DNA of 64,000 bases from an uncultured Paracoccaceae bacterium (GTDB lineage: Bacteria; Pseudomonadota; Alphaproteobacteria; Rhodobacterales; Rhodobacteraceae): NCBI GenBank assembly GCA_947503765.1, contig CANNFA010000001.1:1-64000 (forward strand). The letters are read 5' to 3'. The position numbers were made by a program, and so were the translations under genes. Shown here piece by piece: positions 17,596-27,038 of the stretch; positions within the stretch are counted from its first letter, which is position 1; each line of letters opens with the position of its first letter. The notes beneath the pieces were generated by a model. It was not told the DNA's origin. It saw only the letters and a list, made by a program, of their open reading frames with translations, and made no database searches.

Positions 17596-17916
17596 ATGGC
17601 CATCTTCGACGATCGCGAGAACGCGTTTGAGAACAAATTCGCCCACGATGCCGAGATGCAGTTCAAGGCCGAGGCGCGGCGCAACAAGCTTCTGGGCCTG
17701 TGGGCCGCGGATCTGATGGGCAAGTCCGGCGCCGAGGCCGAAGCCTATGCCAAGGAAGTGATCCGCGCCGATTTCGAGGAAGCCGGCGACGAGGACGTGT
17801 ACCGCAAGGTCGCGGGCGATCTGGGCGACAAGGCGTCCGAGGCGGTGATCCGCGCCAAGATGGTCGAGCTTCTGGCCCAGGCCAAGGCGCAGCTGATGGA
17901 AGAACTGCCGGACTGA
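17596..17916 (+). CDS. F1Fo-ATPase zeta subunit (DUF1476)
   Basis: This 106-residue protein starts FDDRENAFENKFAHDAEMQFKAEARRN and continues KLLGLWAADLMG, the hallmark of the alphaproteobacterial zeta inhibitor. In Paracoccus, zeta inserts its N-terminus into F1 and blocks ATP hydrolysis. Length is as expected (about 104-106). It is unlinked to any atp gene and stands alone, divergent from purC. An AGAGGACC element lies ahead of ATG 17596. Confidence 0.9.
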   Translation: MAIFDDRENAFENKFAHDAEMQFKAEARRNKLLGLWAADLMGKSGAEAEAYAKEVIRADFEEAGDEDVYRKVAGDLGDKASEAVIRAKMVELLAQAKAQLMEELPD

Positions 17917-18097
17917 CCCCCTGTCCGGCCCTGCCGCCCATCCCTGCCGCACGGCCCGGCCCCGCCGCGCCCGACATGAGCCGCGGCTAATGATCGTTAT
18001 GACGATTATGAATTTGCGTCATGTCGCGGATGCTGGCATTGCGCCTACTTGCAGGCTGCGCCCGGCGCGGCCCCTGACCTGATCGGACGACGCCCTG

Positions 18098-19117
18098 ATG
18101 ACCGACCTTCTGTCCCGGCTGCTGGCCGAGCGCGACTGGATCCTCGCCGACGGCGCGACGGGCACGAACCTGTTCAACATGGGGCTCGGCGCGGGCGACC
18201 CGCCCGAATTCTGGAACGAGACCGAGACGGACAAGATCCGCGCGCTCTATCGCGGCGCGGTCGATGCGGGCAGCGATCTGTTCCTGACCAATTCCTTCGG
18301 CTCCAACGCGGCGCGGCTGAAACTGCACGGCGCGCAGGCCCGCGCCCGCGAGCTGTCGCGCCTTGCCGCCGAGCTGGGCCGCGAGGTGGCGGATGCCGCC
18401 GGCCGCCCCGTGGTCGTCGCCGGCTCGATGGGCCCCACCGGCGAGATCATGGCCCCGATGGGCAGCCTGACCCACGACATCGCGGTCGAGATGTTCCACG
18501 AACAGGCCGAGGGCCTGAAGGAGGGCGGCGCCGATGTTCTGTGGGTGGAAACCATCAGCGCGCCCGAGGAAATGCGCGCCGCGTCCGAGGCCGCGCGCCT
18601 GGCCGGCATGCCGCTTTGCGCCACGATGAGCTTCGACACGGCGGGACGCACGATGATGGGCGTCACGTCGGAAGGCTGGGCGGCGCTGGCGGCGAAACTG
18701 CCGCAGGTGCCCGTCGCCTTCGGCGCCAATTGCGGCGTCGGCGCGTCGGACCTGCTGCGCACCGTGCTGGGCTTTTCGGCGCAGGGAACGGGCATCCCGA
18801 TCATCGCCAAGGGCAATGCCGGGATCCCGAAATTCGTGCACGGGCACATCCATTACGACGGCACGCCCGAGCTGATGGCCGAATACGCCGTGCTGGCGCG
18901 CGATTGCGGCGCGCGCATCATCGGCGGCTGCTGCGGCACCATGCCCGAGCACCTGGTGCGGATGCGCGCCGCGCTGGAAAGCCGCGCCGCCGGCCCGCGT
19001 CCCACGCTGGAGGTGATCACGCAGGCGCTGGGCGAGTTCTCCTCGCCCTCGGACGGGACCGGCGATGGCGCCGCGGCGGCCGCGCAGGGCCGCCGGAGCC
19101 GCCGCCGGCGCGGCTGA
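18098..19117 (+). CDS. bmtB: betaine/homocysteine S-methyltransferase (BmtB-like)
   Basis: This zinc enzyme transfers methyl groups to homocysteine to make methionine. The 339-residue barrel has ILADGATGTNLF near the N-terminus and the three zinc-binding cysteines Cys212 (GANCGVG) and Cys278/Cys279 (GGCCGTM). The C-terminus is a disordered Ala/Arg tail. The corrinoid protein encoded 165 bases downstream suggests it is the homocysteine half of a split, cobalamin-linked methionine synthase or a betaine demethylating system. In relatives, split MetH systems of this kind are known. Confidence 0.88.
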   Translation: MTDLLSRLLAERDWILADGATGTNLFNMGLGAGDPPEFWNETETDKIRALYRGAVDAGSDLFLTNSFGSNAARLKLHGAQARARELSRLAAELGREVADAAGRPVVVAGSMGPTGEIMAPMGSLTHDIAVEMFHEQAEGLKEGGADVLWVETISAPEEMRAASEAARLAGMPLCATMSFDTAGRTMMGVTSEGWAALAAKLPQVPVAFGANCGVGASDLLRTVLGFSAQGTGIPIIAKGNAGIPKFVHGHIHYDGTPELMAEYAVLARDCGARIIGGCCGTMPEHLVRMRAALESRAAGPRPTLEVITQALGEFSSPSDGTGDGAAAAAQGRRSRRRRG

Positions 19118-19281
19118 TGCGCCCGCCCGCGCGCCTTCTCGGGGCCCGCAGCGGCGGCCTTCCGCGTGCCCAAGGTCGGTGCCCGCCTCCGGCATGTCGC
19201 AAAGGGCACAGTGCAGCGTCCCGAAATCGCTCAGAAAACTTGTAAACCCCCGGCGCGGATGCGCCAAATCGGAGGTGTCCC

Positions 19282-19989
<708 letters not shown>

Positions 19990-20081
19990 CGGCGCACGCG
20001 CGGCGCACCGGCGCGCACACGGGCGTGCATCTTGCGCGCCGCCGCCCGCATCGCCATCTCTGCGGTGAAAGGAGCCTGCCC

Positions 20082-20297
20082 ATGCCGCTCGACAAGCTGG
20101 TGCTGATCCTCGTCGTGGTGATCGCCGCCGCCGGCCTGACCGTCTGGCTCGGCGCCATCGCGCTGGCCGTGTTCCGGATGCCCGGCGTCTGGCTGACGCT
20201 GATCCCGGCCGCGCTGGTCGGCTACATCGTCTGGCGGGTCATCGCCGACCGGCTGACCTCGTCCGAGGACGACCATTATGACCATATCGAAAAGTGA
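20082..20297 (+). CDS. small two-helix membrane protein
   Basis: The 71-residue product has two hydrophobic segments (residues 5-29 and 36-54) and an acidic/His tail ending in EDDHYDHIEK. AAAGGAG is correctly placed before ATG 20082. It overlaps the next gene by 20 bases and is therefore part of the corrinoid-module operon. No function is recognised. Confidence 0.75.
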   Translation: MPLDKLVLILVVVIAAAGLTVWLGAIALAVFRMPGVWLTLIPAALVGYIVWRVIADRLTSSEDDHYDHIEK

Positions 20298-20613
20298 CAT
20301 GCTGATCGTCACCACAGACGGCATTCCCGGCCGCGAGGTGGCCGAGGTGCTGGGCCTCGTGCGCGGCTCGACCGTGCGGGCCAAGCATCTGGGCACCGAC
20401 ATCGTGGCGGGGCTGCGCAACCTGGTCGGCGGCGAGGTGCGCGAATACGCGGCGCTGCTGGCCGGATCGCGCGAACAGGCGCTCGACCGGATGATCGACG
20501 AGGCCTGCGGGCTCGGCGCCGACGCGGTGATCGCGGTGCGGGTGCAGACCTCGATGATCCAGCAGGGCGCGAGCGAGGTGCTGGCCTACGGCACCGCCGT
20601 GCGGCTGGCATGA
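20278..20613 (+). CDS. YbjQ/UPF0145-family heavy-metal-binding-like protein
   Basis: This 111-residue protein matches the YbjQ fold: a start of MLIVTTDGIPGREVAEVLGLVRG, then DIVAGLRNLVGGEVREYA and GADAVIAVRVQTS, ending in a glycine-rich strand. YbjQ proteins form pentamers; their role is unknown, although the family is often labelled heavy-metal-binding. It overlaps both the upstream membrane gene and the downstream DUF1638 gene, which suggests the three proteins act together. Confidence 0.85.
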   Translation: MTISKSDMLIVTTDGIPGREVAEVLGLVRGSTVRAKHLGTDIVAGLRNLVGGEVREYAALLAGSREQALDRMIDEACGLGADAVIAVRVQTSMIQQGASEVLAYGTAVRLA

Positions 20614-21287
20614 CGGCGCCCGCCGATCTTCCCGCCGGTCTTCCCGATGACCGCACGCTGACCGATCGCGGCCTGGCGCCGGCGGGCGGCGATGCCGCAA
20701 GCCGGGTGCTGCTGCTGGCCTGCGGCGCGCTGGCCCGCGAAATCCTCGGACTGATCGAGGCGAACGGCTGGTCGCATATCGACCTGATGTGCCTGCCCGC
20801 GATCCTGCACAACCGCCCCGACCGCATCCCCCCCGCCGTCGAGGACGCGGTGCGCAAACACCGCGCGGCCTATGCCGACATCTTCGTGGTCTATGCCGAT
20901 TGCGGCACCGGGGGCGATCTTGAGCGCACCTGCGACGCGCTGGGGGTCGAGATGATCCGCGGCCCGCATTGCTATGCCTTCTACCAGGGCATCGACGATT
21001 TCATCCAGCATGCCGAGGATGAATGCACCGCCTTCTACCTGACCGATTTCCTGGTCCGGCAATTCGACGCCTTCGTGTGGAAGCCGCTGGGCCTCGCGCG
21101 TCATCCCGAATTGCTGGAGATGTATTTCGGCAATTACGAAAAGCTGGTCTACCAGGCCCAGACCGACGATGCCGCACTGGACGCGCGCGCGCGCGACTGC
21201 GCCGCCCGCCTCGGCCTCGCCTACGAGCGCCGGTTCACCGGCTACGGCGACCTCGCCGCCAGCCTGAACGCCTGGGCCGCCCGCTAG
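20610..21287 (+). CDS. DUF1638 protein of the corrinoid module
   Basis: The 225-residue protein is of unknown function. It carries a line of conserved-looking thiols and histidines in a Rossmann-like frame: Cys38 (LLACGAL), Cys61/His67 (MCLPAILHN), Cys98 (YADCGTGG), Cys108 and His120-Cys121 (GPHCYAFY). These could bind a metal. DUF1638 genes are often found with methyltransferase/corrinoid genes, as here. Its ATG overlaps the stop of the YbjQ-like gene (ATGA). An activation or metal-delivery role is inference. Confidence 0.85.
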   Translation: MTAPADLPAGLPDDRTLTDRGLAPAGGDAASRVLLLACGALAREILGLIEANGWSHIDLMCLPAILHNRPDRIPPAVEDAVRKHRAAYADIFVVYADCGTGGDLERTCDALGVEMIRGPHCYAFYQGIDDFIQHAEDECTAFYLTDFLVRQFDAFVWKPLGLARHPELLEMYFGNYEKLVYQAQTDDAALDARARDCAARLGLAYERRFTGYGDLAASLNAWAAR

Positions 21288-21304
21288 AGCCCGGCGCCCT
21301 GCTC

Positions 21305-21358
21305 CTCATCTTGCCGGAAAATACCTTGGGGTGCGCGAGGGGCAAAGCCCCTCGTACC
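21305..21358 (-). repeat. hairpin-bearing intergenic element, copy F
   Basis: On the minus strand an 8-bp stem CGAGGGGC-TTT-GCCCCTCG is followed by CGCACCCCAAGGTATTTT and CCGGCAAGATGAG. The same order (hairpin, C-run, TATTT, purine-rich end) recurs at 60219-60273. It lies between the DUF1638 gene and tRNA-Asp. Confidence 0.55.
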
Positions 21359-21413
21359 GGCGGCGCCGGAAACCGGGCGATCCGGTTTCGGACATGCGCA
21401 GGGAGGGGGAAAG

Positions 21414-21490
21414 TGGCGCGGTTGACGGGACTCGAACCCGCGACCCCCGGCGTGACAGGCCGGTACTCTAACCAACTGAGCTACAACCGC
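21414..21490 (-). tRNA. tRNA-Asp (GTC)
   Basis: Cloverleaf is complete: acceptor GCGGTTG/CAACCGC, D arm GCTC...GAGT, anticodon stem CCGGC/GCCGG with loop CTGTCAC (anticodon GTC), T arm GCGGG-TTCGAGT-CCCGT, and encoded CCA. Length 77. Confidence 0.97.
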
Positions 21491-21525
21491 GTTGCAGCGG
21501 GGAATAGGCCACGCGCCGGCGGGCG

Positions 21526-22077
21526 TCAAGCGTCATTCGGCGCCGCTGGCGCGGAAATTTCATCGCCCCCCAGGGCGGCCAGCGCGGGCAGATCGGACCA
21601 GGCCACCGGCAGCGACACGATCGGCTCTCCGAACAGGTCGTCGGGCTGGCCCGGCCCCTCTTCGCCGCCGATCGCGCGGTAGAAGGCGCGGGCCTGCGCG
21701 TTCTCGCGGATCACCGTCAGCCAGAGCCGCGCGACGCCTTCGCCGGCCAGGATCGCCGCCGCGCGCGCCATCAGCAGCCGCCCCAGGCCCCGCCCCTGCG
21801 CCCGGGCCGCGACATGCAGGTTGTCCACATAGGCGCCCGGCCCCTTGTGCCGGTCCACCGTGACGAAGCCGGCCAGCCGCCCGTTCTCGCGCGCAGTCTC
21901 GACGATCCAGTGCGGTTCGGGAAAGCTCTGCCAGCGGCGGCCGAGGGCGGCGACCACCCCGTCTTTCAGGAACGCATCGGACACCATGCCGCGATAGGCG
22001 CGGCGCCAGCTGTCGATGTGCAGATCGCGCAGGGCGTGCAGGTCGTCGGGGGTGGCGGGGGCGAAGGTGAAGGTCAT
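21526..22077 (-). CDS. GNAT-family N-acetyltransferase
   Basis: The 183-residue protein has the acetyl-CoA-binding motif A as RAQGRGLGRLLMARA and the preceding strand YVDNLHVA. It also has the family N-terminal pattern TPDDLHALRDLHIDSWRRAYRG, close to the RimI/PhnO-type acetyltransferases. The acceptor is unknown. Start ATG 22077 precedes the conserved MTFTFAPATPDD. The gene lies between tRNA-Asp and the tRNA-Val pair on the same strand. Confidence 0.88.
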   Translation of the reverse strand: MTFTFAPATPDDLHALRDLHIDSWRRAYRGMVSDAFLKDGVVAALGRRWQSFPEPHWIVETARENGRLAGFVTVDRHKGPGAYVDNLHVAARAQGRGLGRLLMARAAAILAGEGVARLWLTVIRENAQARAFYRAIGGEEGPGQPDDLFGEPIVSLPVAWSDLPALAALGGDEISAPAAPNDA

Positions 22078-22151
22078 GGGATACTCCGGCTGGTCTGGCG
22101 GCGTGCCGGGCGCGGGCCGGCCTTGCGGTGCCCGCCGGCGGGACGGCGCGG

Positions 22152-22227
<76 letters not shown>

Positions 22228-22299
22228 CACCGGCGCCTGATAGCCATGCGCGCGGCCGGCTGCAAGACGGGAGCGCGCGTTTCGGTCAGGGCGGCGAGA

Positions 22300-22374
22300 T
22301 GGTGGGTGATGACAGATTCGAACTGCCGACATCTTCGATGTGAACGAAGCGCTCTACCACTGAGCTAATCACCC
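22300..22374 (-). tRNA. tRNA-Val (CAC)
   Basis: Same stems as its neighbour, with anticodon loop TTCACAT (anticodon CAC), a D loop one base shorter, a T-arm sequence changed at a paired position, and encoded CCA. Length 75. Confidence 0.97.
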
Positions 22375-22394
22375 GCCGGAGCCTTCGTTTAGCG

Positions 22395-22901
22395 TCACTC
22401 CGCAGCCTCTGCAAGGGGGGGCAAGGCGGCGTTTTCGGCCGCGTCCATCGCCAGCCGCGAGCGCCGCAGGCGCAGTTCCACCACCTCGGCATTCTCGAGG
22501 TTCTTGCGGGTTTTGACGATCCCCTTGCCGAACGGCTGAAGGTTCAGCGTCTCGCCGCGAGACAGCGCGTCGCCGAGTTCCTTGAGCATCGCCTCGATCA
22601 CCGGTTTGGCGGCGCGCTTCTTGATGCCCGAGGCGGTCACCACCCGGTCCACCAGCTCGCGCTTGCCCAGAACCCGGACCTCGTCGGCGGCCTTGCCCGG
22701 AACCGGACCCGAAACCGGATCAGGGGCGGCGGCAGGCTTCGCGGCGGCGGGCTTCGCCGTCTTGACGGGTTTTGCCGTCTTCGCGGCGGGTTTGGGCGCC
22801 GGCTTGCTTGCCGATTTGGCGGCCGTTTTTGTCGATCCGGCCGCCGCGGGTTTGCGCGCGGCGGTCCTGGATGTCGTTCTCGTCGAGGTGGTTTTCGCCA
22901 T
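22395..22901 (-). CDS. HU-family DNA-binding protein with a histone-H1-like tail
   Basis: HU proteins bend and compact DNA. Here residues about 76-148 form the HU domain (KRELVDRVVTASGIKKRAAKPVIEAML, then FGKGIVKTRKN). The first 70 residues are a Lys/Ala/Pro/Thr-rich, strongly basic, disordered tail resembling the eukaryotic H1 C-terminus. The 168-residue length is nearly twice that of a normal HU. The DNA-arm region is shortened compared with classic HU. Start ATG 22901 is chosen from the MAKTT beginning. It lies between lon and the tRNA-Val genes. Confidence 0.88.
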   Translation of the reverse strand: MAKTTSTRTTSRTAARKPAAAGSTKTAAKSASKPAPKPAAKTAKPVKTAKPAAAKPAAAPDPVSGPVPGKAADEVRVLGKRELVDRVVTASGIKKRAAKPVIEAMLKELGDALSRGETLNLQPFGKGIVKTRKNLENAEVVELRLRRSRLAMDAAENAALPPLAEAAE

Positions 22902-23051
22902 GGCTTTCGCTCGCGATCCTGTGTGTTGCGTGACAATCATTACAGAAAGGCGTTCAGAATTTCTACACCGCATTGCGGCGCATGGGCCAAATATAGCGGG
23001 TCCGGTGCCGCAAAACCGCAACAGGCAGTCCCGCGCACAATGGATGGATCG

Positions 23052-23080
23052 AAAAAAGGCGCCCCCGAAGGGACGCCTTT
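23052..23080 (-). terminator. rho-independent terminator of lon
   Basis: The minus strand reads AAAGGCGTCCC-TTCG-GGGGCGCCTTT followed by further Ts: an 11-pair stem with one G-T wobble, closed by a C(UUCG)G tetraloop. It lies 25 bases beyond the lon stop. Confidence 0.92.
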
Positions 23081-23104
23081 CGCCGTTTCACACGGTGGCC
23101 GGGA

Positions 23105-25516
23105 TCAGTGGGTGACCGCCCCCTGCCCTTCGGCGCCGGGGTTCAGCGCGGCGCGCGCGGCGGCGGCTTCTTCCTCGGCCTCGTGGTCCCATTCGATCGG
23201 CTCGGGTTGGCGCGTCAGCGCGGCGGCCAGCACTTCGCCGACGGTTTCCACCGGGATGATCGTCAGCCCGTCCTTCACGTTGTCCGGGATCTCGGTCAGG
23301 TCCTTCTCGTTCTCCTTGGGGATCAGGACCGTGGTGATCCCGCCGCGCAGTGCCGCCAGCAGCTTTTCCTTCAGCCCGCCGATCGGCAGCACATGGCCGC
23401 GCAGCGTGACCTCGCCGGTCATGGCGACGTCCTTGCGCACCGGGATCTGCGTCAGCACCGACACGATGGACGTCACCATCGCGACCCCGGCCGAGGGGCC
23501 GTCCTTGGGCGTCGCGCCCTCGGGGACGTGAACGTGGATGTCCATCCGGTCGAAACGCGGCGGCTTCACCCCGATCGAGGGCGCGATGGCCCGCACGTAG
23601 GAGGCCGCGGCGTCGATGGATTCCTTCATCACGTCGCCCAGCTTGCCGGTGGTCTTCATCCGGCCCTTGCCCGGCAGGCGCAGCGCCTCGATCGACAGCA
23701 GATCGCCGCCCACCGACGTCCAGGCCAGCCCGGTGACGACACCGATCTGGTCCTCCTTTTCGGCGAGGCCGTAGCGGAACTTCTGCACGCCCAGGAAATC
23801 GCCCAGGTTGTCCGGCGTCACCTCCACGCGCTCGGCCTCTTTCTTGATCAGCTTCGTGACGGCCTTGCGGCAGATCTTGGCGATCTCGCGCTCCAGGTTC
23901 CGCACCCCCGCCTCGCGGGTATAGTAGCGGATGATGTCCGTCACGCCGGCATCGGTCAGCTCGAACTCGTCCTTCTTCAAGCCGTGGTTCTTGATCTGCT
24001 TGGGCGTCAGGTGCTGGCGCGCGATCTCGCGCTTTTCATCCTCGGTGTAGCCGGCCAGGGTGATGATCTCCATCCGGTCCAGAAGCGGCCCCGGCATGTT
24101 GTAGGAGTTCGCCGTGGTCAGGAACATCACGTTCGACAGGTCGTATTCCACCTCCAGGTAATGGTCGGTGAAGGTCGAGTTCTGTTCGGGATCGAGCACT
24201 TCCAGCATCGCGGACGCCGGATCGCCCCGGAAATCCTGGCCCATCTTGTCGATTTCATCGAGCAGGATCAGCGGGTTGGTCGTTTTCGCCTTCTTCAGCG
24301 CCTGGATGATCTTGCCCGGCATGGAGCCGATATAGGTGCGCCGGTGACCACGAATCTCGCTCTCGTCGCGCACCCCGCCCAGCGAGATGCGGATGAATTC
24401 GCGCCCCGTCGCCCGCGCCACGGACCGACCCAGCGAGGTCTTGCCCACGCCCGGCGGGCCGACGAGGCACATGATCGGCCCCTTCAGCTTTTTCGAACGC
24501 TGCTGCACGGCGAGGTATTCGACGATGCGTTCCTTGACCTTCTCCAGCCCGAAATGGTCGTCATCGAGCACCTTCTCGGCACGCGTCAGATCCTTCTTGA
24601 CGCGCGACTTGGTGCCCCACGGGATCGACAGCAGCCAGTCGAGATAGTTGCGCACAACCGTTGCCTCGGCCGACATCGGCGACATCGTGCGCAGCTTCTT
24701 CAGCTCGCCCTCGGCCTTTTCGCGGGCCTCCTTGGACAGCTTCGTCTCGGCGATCTTCTCTTCGAGCTCGGCGATTTCGCCGGCGCCTTCGTCGCCGTCG
24801 CCCAGTTCCTTCTGGATCGCCTTCATCTGCTCGTTGAGATAGTATTCGCGCTGCGTGCGCTCCATCTGGCCCTTCACGCGGCTCTTGATCTTCTTCTCGA
24901 CCTGCAGAACGCTCATCTCGCCCTGCATCAGGCCATAGATCTTCTCCAGCCGGGCATCGACCGACAGGGTTTCCAGCAGCTCCTGCTTCTGGTCCACCTC
25001 GACGCCCAGATGGCCGGCCACGAGATCGGCCAGCTTGCGCGGCTCGCGGGTTTCGGCGACGGCGCCCAGCGCCTCTTCGGGGACGTTCTTCTTGATCTTG
25101 GCGTAGCGCTCGAAATCCTCGGTGACGGACTTGACCAGCGCAGCAAGCACCGCCGGGTCGCCGTCCTCTTCGTCCAGGGGCTCGGCCCGGGCCTCGAAGA
25201 AGTCGTCATTGTCCAAGTATTCGCGAATCCGCACCCGCGACTTGCCCTCGACCAGCACCTTCACGGTGCCGTCGGGCAGCTTCAGCAGTTGCAGCACATT
25301 GGCCAGCACGCCCACCTCGAAGATGCCGTCCGAAGTCGGCTCGTCCACGGCGGGGTCGATCTGGCTGGACAGCAGGATCTGCTTGTCGTCCTGCATCACC
25401 TCTTCCAGCGCGCGCACCGATTTCTCGCGCCCGACGAAAAGCGGGACGATCATGTGCGGAAACACGACGATGTCGCGCAGCGGCAGGACGGGATGGGACG
25501 AATTGAATTCTGTCAT
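23105..25516 (-). CDS. lon: ATP-dependent protease Lon
   Basis: Lon degrades misfolded and short-lived regulatory proteins. The 803-residue protein has the N-terminal LON domain ([20 protein letters not shown]), a coiled-coil region, AAA+ Walker [10 protein letters not shown] and Walker [10 protein letters not shown]. The C-terminal protease has the Ser-Lys dyad, with the serine in [10 protein letters not shown] and the lysine in [17 protein letters not shown] precedes ATG 25516. A heat-shock promoter is readable upstream and a strong terminator lies downstream, so it is a single-gene transcript. Confidence 0.98.
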   Translation of the reverse strand: MTEFNSSHPVLPLRDIVVFPHMIVPLFVGREKSVRALEEVMQDDKQILLSSQIDPAVDEPTSDGIFEVGVLANVLQLLKLPDGTVKVLVEGKSRVRIREYLDNDDFFEARAEPLDEEDGDPAVLAALVKSVTEDFERYAKIKKNVPEEALGAVAETREPRKLADLVAGHLGVEVDQKQELLETLSVDARLEKIYGLMQGEMSVLQVEKKIKSRVKGQMERTQREYYLNEQMKAIQKELGDGDEGAGEIAELEEKIAETKLSKEAREKAEGELKKLRTMSPMSAEATVVRNYLDWLLSIPWGTKSRVKKDLTRAEKVLDDDHFGLEKVKERIVEYLAVQQRSKKLKGPIMCLVGPPGVGKTSLGRSVARATGREFIRISLGGVRDESEIRGHRRTYIGSMPGKIIQALKKAKTTNPLILLDEIDKMGQDFRGDPASAMLEVLDPEQNSTFTDHYLEVEYDLSNVMFLTTANSYNMPGPLLDRMEIITLAGYTEDEKREIARQHLTPKQIKNHGLKKDEFELTDAGVTDIIRYYTREAGVRNLEREIAKICRKAVTKLIKKEAERVEVTPDNLGDFLGVQKFRYGLAEKEDQIGVVTGLAWTSVGGDLLSIEALRLPGKGRMKTTGKLGDVMKESIDAAASYVRAIAPSIGVKPPRFDRMDIHVHVPEGATPKDGPSAGVAMVTSIVSVLTQIPVRKDVAMTGEVTLRGHVLPIGGLKEKLLAALRGGITTVLIPKENEKDLTEIPDNVKDGLTIIPVETVGEVLAAALTRQPEPIEWDHEAEEEAAAARAALNPGAEGQGAVTH

Positions 25517-25592
25517 GCTCTTTCCTTGCTCTGGCAAGACGGCGCCGGCCCCGACAATTCGGCAGCTCCCGGCCATCTCCGGTCATGGCACG

Positions 25593-25624
25593 ATATCTGG
25601 GGGCCTCGCCCTTCTCGTTCAACC
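25593..25624 (-). promoter_or_regulatory. sigma-32 (RpoH) promoter of lon
   Basis: On the minus strand GGTTGAAC is followed after 13 bases by CCCCCAGATAT. This matches the heat-shock consensus CTTGAA-N13/14-CCCCATNT closely. It lies about 75 bases upstream of the lon start. Confidence 0.7.
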
Positions 25625-25699
25625 ATCACCTGTTCTGTGCGGCGCATATTGCCGGTCGCGGCGCGGCGGGGCAAGGGCGCATCGGGGCTGCCCCGCCCC

Positions 25700-26821
25700 T
25701 TACAGCGGCGCGATGTCCCCCTCGGCGCGGCCCGCGTGGAACGCGGCCTGCCACTGGGCAAAGCGCCCCTCGGCGATGGCGCCGCGCATCCCGTCCATGA
25801 TCTGCTGGAAGTAATGCAGGTTGTGCCATGTCAGCAGCATCGAGCTGATGATTTCGCCGGCGCGGAAGACGTGGTGCAGGTAGGCCCGCGAATAGCCGGT
25901 GCAGGTCGGACAGGTGCACTCCTCGTCCAGCGGGCGCGGATCGTCCGCGTGGCGTGCATTCTTGATGTTGACGGTGCCGCGCCGGGTAAAGGCCTGGCCG
26001 GTGCGGCCCGACCGGCTGGGCAGGACGCAATCCATCATGTCGACGCCGCGCGCCACGGCGCCGACGATGTCATCGGGCTTGCCCACCCCCATCAGGTAGC
26101 GCGGCTTGTCCGCGGGCAGCATCCCCGGCGCGTAGTCGAGCACGCCGAACATCGCGCTCTGCCCCTCGCCCACCGCCAGCCCGCCGATGGCATAGCCGTC
26201 AAAGCCGATGGCGGTCAGTGCCTCGGCCGATTCGGCGCGCAGATCGCGGGTGACGCCGCCCTGCTGGATGCCGAACAGCGCATGGCCGGGACGGTCCCCG
26301 AACGCCGTGCGCGAGCGTTCGGCCCAGCGCATCGACAATCGCATCGAGGCGGCGACAGCCTCGTCGGTGGCGGGCAGCGCGGGGCATTCGTCGAAACACA
26401 TCACGATGTCCGAGCCCAGCAGGCGCTGGATCTCCATGCTGCGTTCCGGCGTCAACTCGTGCCGCGCACCGTCGACATGGCTGCGGAACGTCACGCCCTT
26501 TTCCGTCAGCTTGCGCAGATCGGCGAGACTCATCACCTGGAAGCCGCCCGAATCGGTCAGGATCGGCCGGTCCCAGTTCATGAAGGCATGCAGTCCCCCC
26601 AACCGTGCGATCCGCTCGGCGCCGGGCCGCAGCATCAGGTGATAGGTGTTGCCCAGCAGGATATCCGCCCCGGTCGCACGCACGCTACCCGGCAGCATCG
26701 CCTTGACCGTCGCGGCGGTACCCACCGGCATGAAGGCGGGCGTGCGGATGTCGCCCCTCGGGGTGGAGATGACGCCGGTTCGGGCAAGGCCGTCCGTGGC
26801 CTGGAGATCGAAGGAAAACAT
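25700..26821 (-). CDS. tgt: tRNA-guanine (queuine) transglycosylase Tgt
   Basis: Tgt exchanges guanine 34 of GUN anticodons for preQ1 on the way to queuosine. The 373-residue barrel has the catalytic aspartate in ILTDSGGFQ (Asp90), [20 protein letters not shown] with the nucleophile, and the zinc site [16 protein letters not shown]. The start at ATG 26821 gives the usual length; an in-frame extension upstream is not conserved in type. It lies at the left border of an A+T-richer island. The tRNA-Asp gene in this window carries a GTC anticodon, a queuosine substrate. Confidence 0.97.
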   Translation of the reverse strand: MFSFDLQATDGLARTGVISTPRGDIRTPAFMPVGTAATVKAMLPGSVRATGADILLGNTYHLMLRPGAERIARLGGLHAFMNWDRPILTDSGGFQVMSLADLRKLTEKGVTFRSHVDGARHELTPERSMEIQRLLGSDIVMCFDECPALPATDEAVAASMRLSMRWAERSRTAFGDRPGHALFGIQQGGVTRDLRAESAEALTAIGFDGYAIGGLAVGEGQSAMFGVLDYAPGMLPADKPRYLMGVGKPDDIVGAVARGVDMMDCVLPSRSGRTGQAFTRRGTVNIKNARHADDPRPLDEECTCPTCTGYSRAYLHHVFRAGEIISSMLLTWHNLHYFQQIMDGMRGAIAEGRFAQWQAAFHAGRAEGDIAPL

Positions 26822-27038
26822 GGCGCAAGCCCATAGCGCGGCCTGCGGGCTTTGCCCAGAGGGCGGGGCGCGCCGTGTCAAATCGCCGGAAAGCTATTTC
26901 GCCTTGTTCGGCCAAATCGAATTTGTGTGGGGGCCGAAATCTGCGCGGGTGTGCTTTATGATTCTTCAGACTTTCGTTGCACCAGAGCCAATGTCCGATT
27001 TGCCGAACTGCTCAACCAACCGTGGTTTTTGGGAGGCT

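Noticed and set aside
17993-18006. ATCGT-TATG-ACGAT inverted repeat before the methyltransferase gene as a riboswitch or operator
   Set aside because: Only five paired bases; the surrounding leader does not match known SAM or cobalamin riboswitch cores.
23108-26836. Very long open frame antisense to lon and tgt
   Set aside because: It mirrors two well-supported genes on the other strand; the translation is rich in Arg, His and Gln without domain patterns.
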